This document shows, in pieces, positions 24,275 through 26,681 of a DNA stretch of 26,681 bases (its first letter is position 1; every line of letters begins with the position of its first letter). Under the pieces are notes generated by a model. That model ran no database searches. It was not told the DNA's origin and saw only the letters and a program-made list of their open reading frames with translations. Source of the stretch: UBA2160 sp964588665 (lineage in GTDB: Bacteria; Chloroflexota; Dehalococcoidia; Lucifugimonadales; UBA1123); the NCBI GenBank assembly GCA_964588665.1, contig CAZPQQ010000043.1:1-26681 (forward strand). Reading direction: 5' to 3'. The translations under genes and the position numbers were made by a program.

Positions 24275-25273
24275 ATGGCTGACCAACGATATTTCGAAGA
24301 CGTGGAAGTCGGGATGGAGTTGACGCCGATCCCGAAGCCGGTCACCACCCGCAAGCTGGTCAAGTATTCCGGCTCTTCCAGAGACTTCAACGAGATCCAC
24401 TACGACCAAGAGAGCACTGCCAAGACAATGTGGGGGAGTGTCATAGTGCAAGGCATGCTCAAAGCCGGTTGTATTGGACACATCGCCACCGATTTCATGG
24501 GCCCGGGCGGCTACATACACAAGTTGGGTTGCACCTATCGCGCCCCGGACTTCGTCAACCAGACCTTCACGGTGCACGGTCGAGTGGTTAGCAAAGACGA
24601 GACCGCGGACGGCCTCCTCGTCACGTGCGACGCCTGGGTGGCGAATCCTGAAGGCGAGGCGACCACCCCTGGCCAGTTCACCGTCGCCCTCCCGTCGAAG
24701 GACGGACGCAAAGCAGCTTATCCTGGGCAGCCTCCCATCCCACACGAAAGGTCGGGCACGATTAAAGGCGAGCGTCTCCGGCTCGGCGACCCCGAGGTAT
24801 GGAAGTCTCACATCGGTGAATGGTGGACGCCCTGGATATCACAGGTGGAACAACCCTGGATAACGGCGTTTGCGGACGCGATCGGAGACCCCAATCCAAT
24901 CTATCGTGAATCCGATTACGCATCGACGACCGTCCACGGCGGAATCGTGGCGCCGCCGACGTTCGTGGAAGCTATGGACGCCGACTGGCGTGTGTTCGAA
25001 TTGGACTTCGAGGAAGATCTTAAGGCAGCCCGCAGCCAGCCCCGCCCGGGCGGCGGTGGCGGTGGCGGCGACGGCTTCTGCGATTTCAACTTCTACGCCG
25101 ACATCCATCCCGGCGACACCATGTCCGGTTACACCAGGTGGACGGAGCCCTACGAGAAGACAGGACGCGCAGGAAAACTGGTCTTCACGACCCGTGAGTC
25201 GGTTATCGAGAACCAACGTGGTCAGATCGTCTCGACCGCCAAGCGCGCCACAGTGTCGGTCTACCCCAAGTGA
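24275..25273 (+). CDS. MaoC/FAS1-like double hot-dog dehydratase
   Basis: A 332-residue protein with two hot-dog domains, related to (R)-specific enoyl-CoA hydratases. The N-terminal domain holds the hydratase-2 type motif YSGSSRDFNEIHYDQES with Asp37 and His42 as the likely catalytic pair. The second domain has the matching motif FADAIGDPNPIYRESDY, but the histidine is Tyr210, so only one active site is expected per chain, a common state in double hot-dog proteins. A run of seven glycines (259-265) sits inside the second domain before FCDFNFYADIHPGDTM. AAGGAG precedes the ATG by eight bases. Its TGA overlaps the GTG start of the LLM gene, so the two are coupled. The substrate is an unidentified acyl-CoA. 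Confidence 0.92.
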   Translation: MADQRYFEDVEVGMELTPIPKPVTTRKLVKYSGSSRDFNEIHYDQESTAKTMWGSVIVQGMLKAGCIGHIATDFMGPGGYIHKLGCTYRAPDFVNQTFTVHGRVVSKDETADGLLVTCDAWVANPEGEATTPGQFTVALPSKDGRKAAYPGQPPIPHERSGTIKGERLRLGDPEVWKSHIGEWWTPWISQVEQPWITAFADAIGDPNPIYRESDYASTTVHGGIVAPPTFVEAMDADWRVFELDFEEDLKAARSQPRPGGGGGGGDGFCDFNFYADIHPGDTMSGYTRWTEPYEKTGRAGKLVFTTRESVIENQRGQIVSTAKRATVSVYPK

Positions 25274-26223
25274 GCGACCCAATCGAGCTCTGCTTCGGAG
25301 CAAGCATGCACTACGGCGAGTCCGAGACGGTCGCCAGCGCCCGGCGCATAGAGTCGTTGGGCTTCGACTACTTCTCGGTCGGAGAGCATTACATGCAAGG
25401 GAGGCCTCCCCTACCCACGTCGGCGTCGATACCGTTGCTCGGGGTTGCTGCCGGGGCCACGGAGCGGTTAAGGATTTTGTCCTCCGTCGTCCTGGTGCCG
25501 TTCATGCACCCGGTGGTGTTGGCTAAGCTCGCGACAACCCTCGACAACGCTTCGCGAGGACGATTCACGCTCGGGATAGGCATCGGCGGCGAGTTCCCGA
25601 TGGAGTTCGAGGCGGCCGGGCTGAACGTGCGGCAGCGCGGCAGCGTCACCAACGAATCTCTGGAGGTCATACGACGCCTTTGGACCGGCGAATCCGTCAC
25701 CCACGAAGGCCGCTACTTCTCGATGAAGGACGTCACGCTGAACCCTCAGCCGACACAGAAGCCGCACCCACCGATTTGGGTCGCCGGAAGGCGCGACGCG
25801 GCCATGGTGCGGGCGGCCCGTTACGGCGACGGCTGGTACCCTTACTTCTACAGCCCGGATAGGTACCGCGACAGCTTCGAGAAGATCAACCGCTTTGCCG
25901 CCGAAGAGGGTCGCGACATGACCAACTTCGAATGGGCGGTCATGCCGTACATCTCGATCTACCCTACCGTGGACGAGGCCATCGAAGTGGCGGTGCGAGT
26001 TGCTTCAGGTCAGTACGAAGGTGACTTCGCGCGAGTGGTAAGAGAGTACTGGGCGCTGGGTCCGGTGGAGAACTGCGTCAATCGGCTGATGGAGTTTGTC
26101 GACGCCGGAGCCAGGAACATCCACTTCGCGATCTCATGCCCTGACGAAGACTATCCCAGGCACCTCGAGGCGATCAGCAAAGAGGTCATCCCTGAGCTCA
26201 GGAAGCGAGTCGCGAGCTCGTAA
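25270..26223 (+). CDS. LLM-class (luciferase-like) flavin-dependent oxidoreductase
   Basis: A 317-residue TIM-barrel oxidoreductase of the bacterial luciferase-like family, using FMN or coenzyme F420. The first strand IELCFGASMHYG is followed by ARRIESLGFDYFSVGEHY, then ILSSVVLVPFMHPVVLAKLATTLDNASRGRFTLGIGIGGEFPMEFEAAG, RLWTGESVTHEGRYF, and PPIWVAGRRDAAMVRAARYGDGWYPYF, all family-typical. The GTG start overlaps the MaoC stop in a GTGA; ATG 25306 is inside the first strand and thus less likely. F420 use is plausible given the FrhB-type gene elsewhere in the window, but sequence alone does not separate F420 from FMN dependence. It could be a monooxygenase or dehydrogenase on the product of the dehydratase. 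Confidence 0.93.
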   Translation: MSDPIELCFGASMHYGESETVASARRIESLGFDYFSVGEHYMQGRPPLPTSASIPLLGVAAGATERLRILSSVVLVPFMHPVVLAKLATTLDNASRGRFTLGIGIGGEFPMEFEAAGLNVRQRGSVTNESLEVIRRLWTGESVTHEGRYFSMKDVTLNPQPTQKPHPPIWVAGRRDAAMVRAARYGDGWYPYFYSPDRYRDSFEKINRFAAEEGRDMTNFEWAVMPYISIYPTVDEAIEVAVRVASGQYEGDFARVVREYWALGPVENCVNRLMEFVDAGARNIHFAISCPDEDYPRHLEAISKEVIPELRKRVASS

Positions 26224-26248
26224 CCGCGCCGTAGCCTGTGACTTCGTG

Positions 26249-26280
26249 GAGTCGCTGCCGGTTCTCACCGGCAGCGACTC
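26249..26280 (+). terminator. Strong intrinsic terminator after the LLM gene
   Basis: A perfect 14-base-pair stem (arm GAGTCGCTGCCGGT) with a TCTC loop, followed by the pyrimidine-rich GTCCTCTTT. It lies 26 bases after the LLM stop codon and closes the 23008-26223 transcription unit. The 26281-26469 stretch beyond it shows no gene. Confidence 0.8.
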
Positions 26281-26469
26281 GTCCTCTTTAAACGCGAACA
26301 CGTTGCTGTTCGTCAGTCAACTATGTCACGCGACGGCCGCAATATCTAAACTCGGCGCTCTGTGGATTGCGCCGGCCCCCAGGCGTCACATTCAACACGG
26401 AACGGTCGTTCCGGATCTTGATCAGGCTTTCAACACCGGCCGGTCGAGAATACCAACAGGCGAACCAAC

Positions 26470-26658
26470 TCAACCTTGGTCGCTCTTCGTGAAAGTCACC
26501 ACGATCTTCCGCAACTTGCCAGCCATCTCGTCGAGGCCTTGAGCCGATGCAACCACCTGCTCCACTTGAGCGCTCATCTCTTCGGCCGAGGCGCTCATTT
26601 CCTGCGAAGCGGCGCCGTTTTGCCGAGATTGTAGACCGTCAGCGAAAGTGGGACACAT
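26470..26658 (-). pseudogene. 3' remnant of a methyl-accepting chemotaxis protein
   Basis: The last ~48 residues (NGAASQEMSASAEEMSAQ, then VEQVVASAQGLDEMAGKLRKIV) match the C-terminal end of the signalling domain of chemotaxis receptors, including the EEMSAQVEQV segment. A receptor would need several hundred more residues upstream, but the frame hits a TAA at 26671-26673, and similarity fades before about 26640. So only a 3' stump seems to remain, or a frameshift lies at the window edge. No receptor N-terminus is visible in the bases available. Confidence 0.65.
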
Positions 26659-26681
26659 TTGGGCCTGAAATTAACAGAGAC

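Overview
The window is GC-rich, gene-dense bacterial DNA. Gene content suggests a Chloroflexota member of the Dehalococcoidia/SAR202 type: three CaiB/BaiF CoA-transferases, acyl-CoA dehydrogenase, enoyl-CoA hydratase, a two-domain MaoC-like dehydratase, a luciferase-like flavin oxidoreductase, an F420-type FrhB protein beside an indolepyruvate oxidoreductase, and several families of intergenic palindromes. The taxonomic call is inference from gene content; there is no rRNA or other marker gene here, and I saw no tRNA.

Layout. 1-5325: acyl-CoA dehydrogenase, a decayed zinc-type alcohol dehydrogenase (minus strand) cut off at a heptamer repeat, then a same-strand run of CoA-transferase, P-loop-like kinase homologue and enoyl-CoA hydratase. 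5326-7329: REP-like palindromes, a nucleoside hydrolase on the minus strand, a second heptamer repeat, and a long gene-free leader. 7330-11015: a compact operon of an FrhB-like iron-sulfur flavoprotein, IorA and IorB. 11198-12364: a GH88-like unsaturated glucuronyl hydrolase. 12365-12995: two copies of a 135-bp element with perfect or near-perfect terminal inverted repeats (MITE-like).

12996-20488 is the most unusual part: an ECF sigma factor, its zinc-finger anti-sigma factor, two tandem paralogous lipoproteins, a very repetitive HlyD/MacA-like adaptor with a peptidoglycan-binding domain, a MacB-type ATPase and a MacB-type permease. The sigma factor, the first lipoprotein and the ATPase read as open frames. 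The anti-sigma, adaptor and permease genes each read cleanly from end to end apart from one in-frame TAG; the second lipoprotein is a multiply broken pseudogene that also has an in-frame TAG. TAG is also the normal terminator of at least nine intact genes in the window, so gene decay is the simplest explanation, but the pattern deserves a check.

20517-26223: a CoA-transferase (minus strand), divergent from a metallo-beta-lactamase-fold hydrolase, followed by a third CoA-transferase, the MaoC-like dehydratase and the LLM oxidoreductase, closed by a strong intrinsic terminator. The right edge holds a 3' remnant of a chemotaxis receptor on the minus strand. Together the acyl-CoA genes suggest activation and beta-oxidation-like breakdown of unusual organic acids, and the FrhB/Ior operon suggests low-potential oxidation of aryl-pyruvates or related 2-oxoacids.
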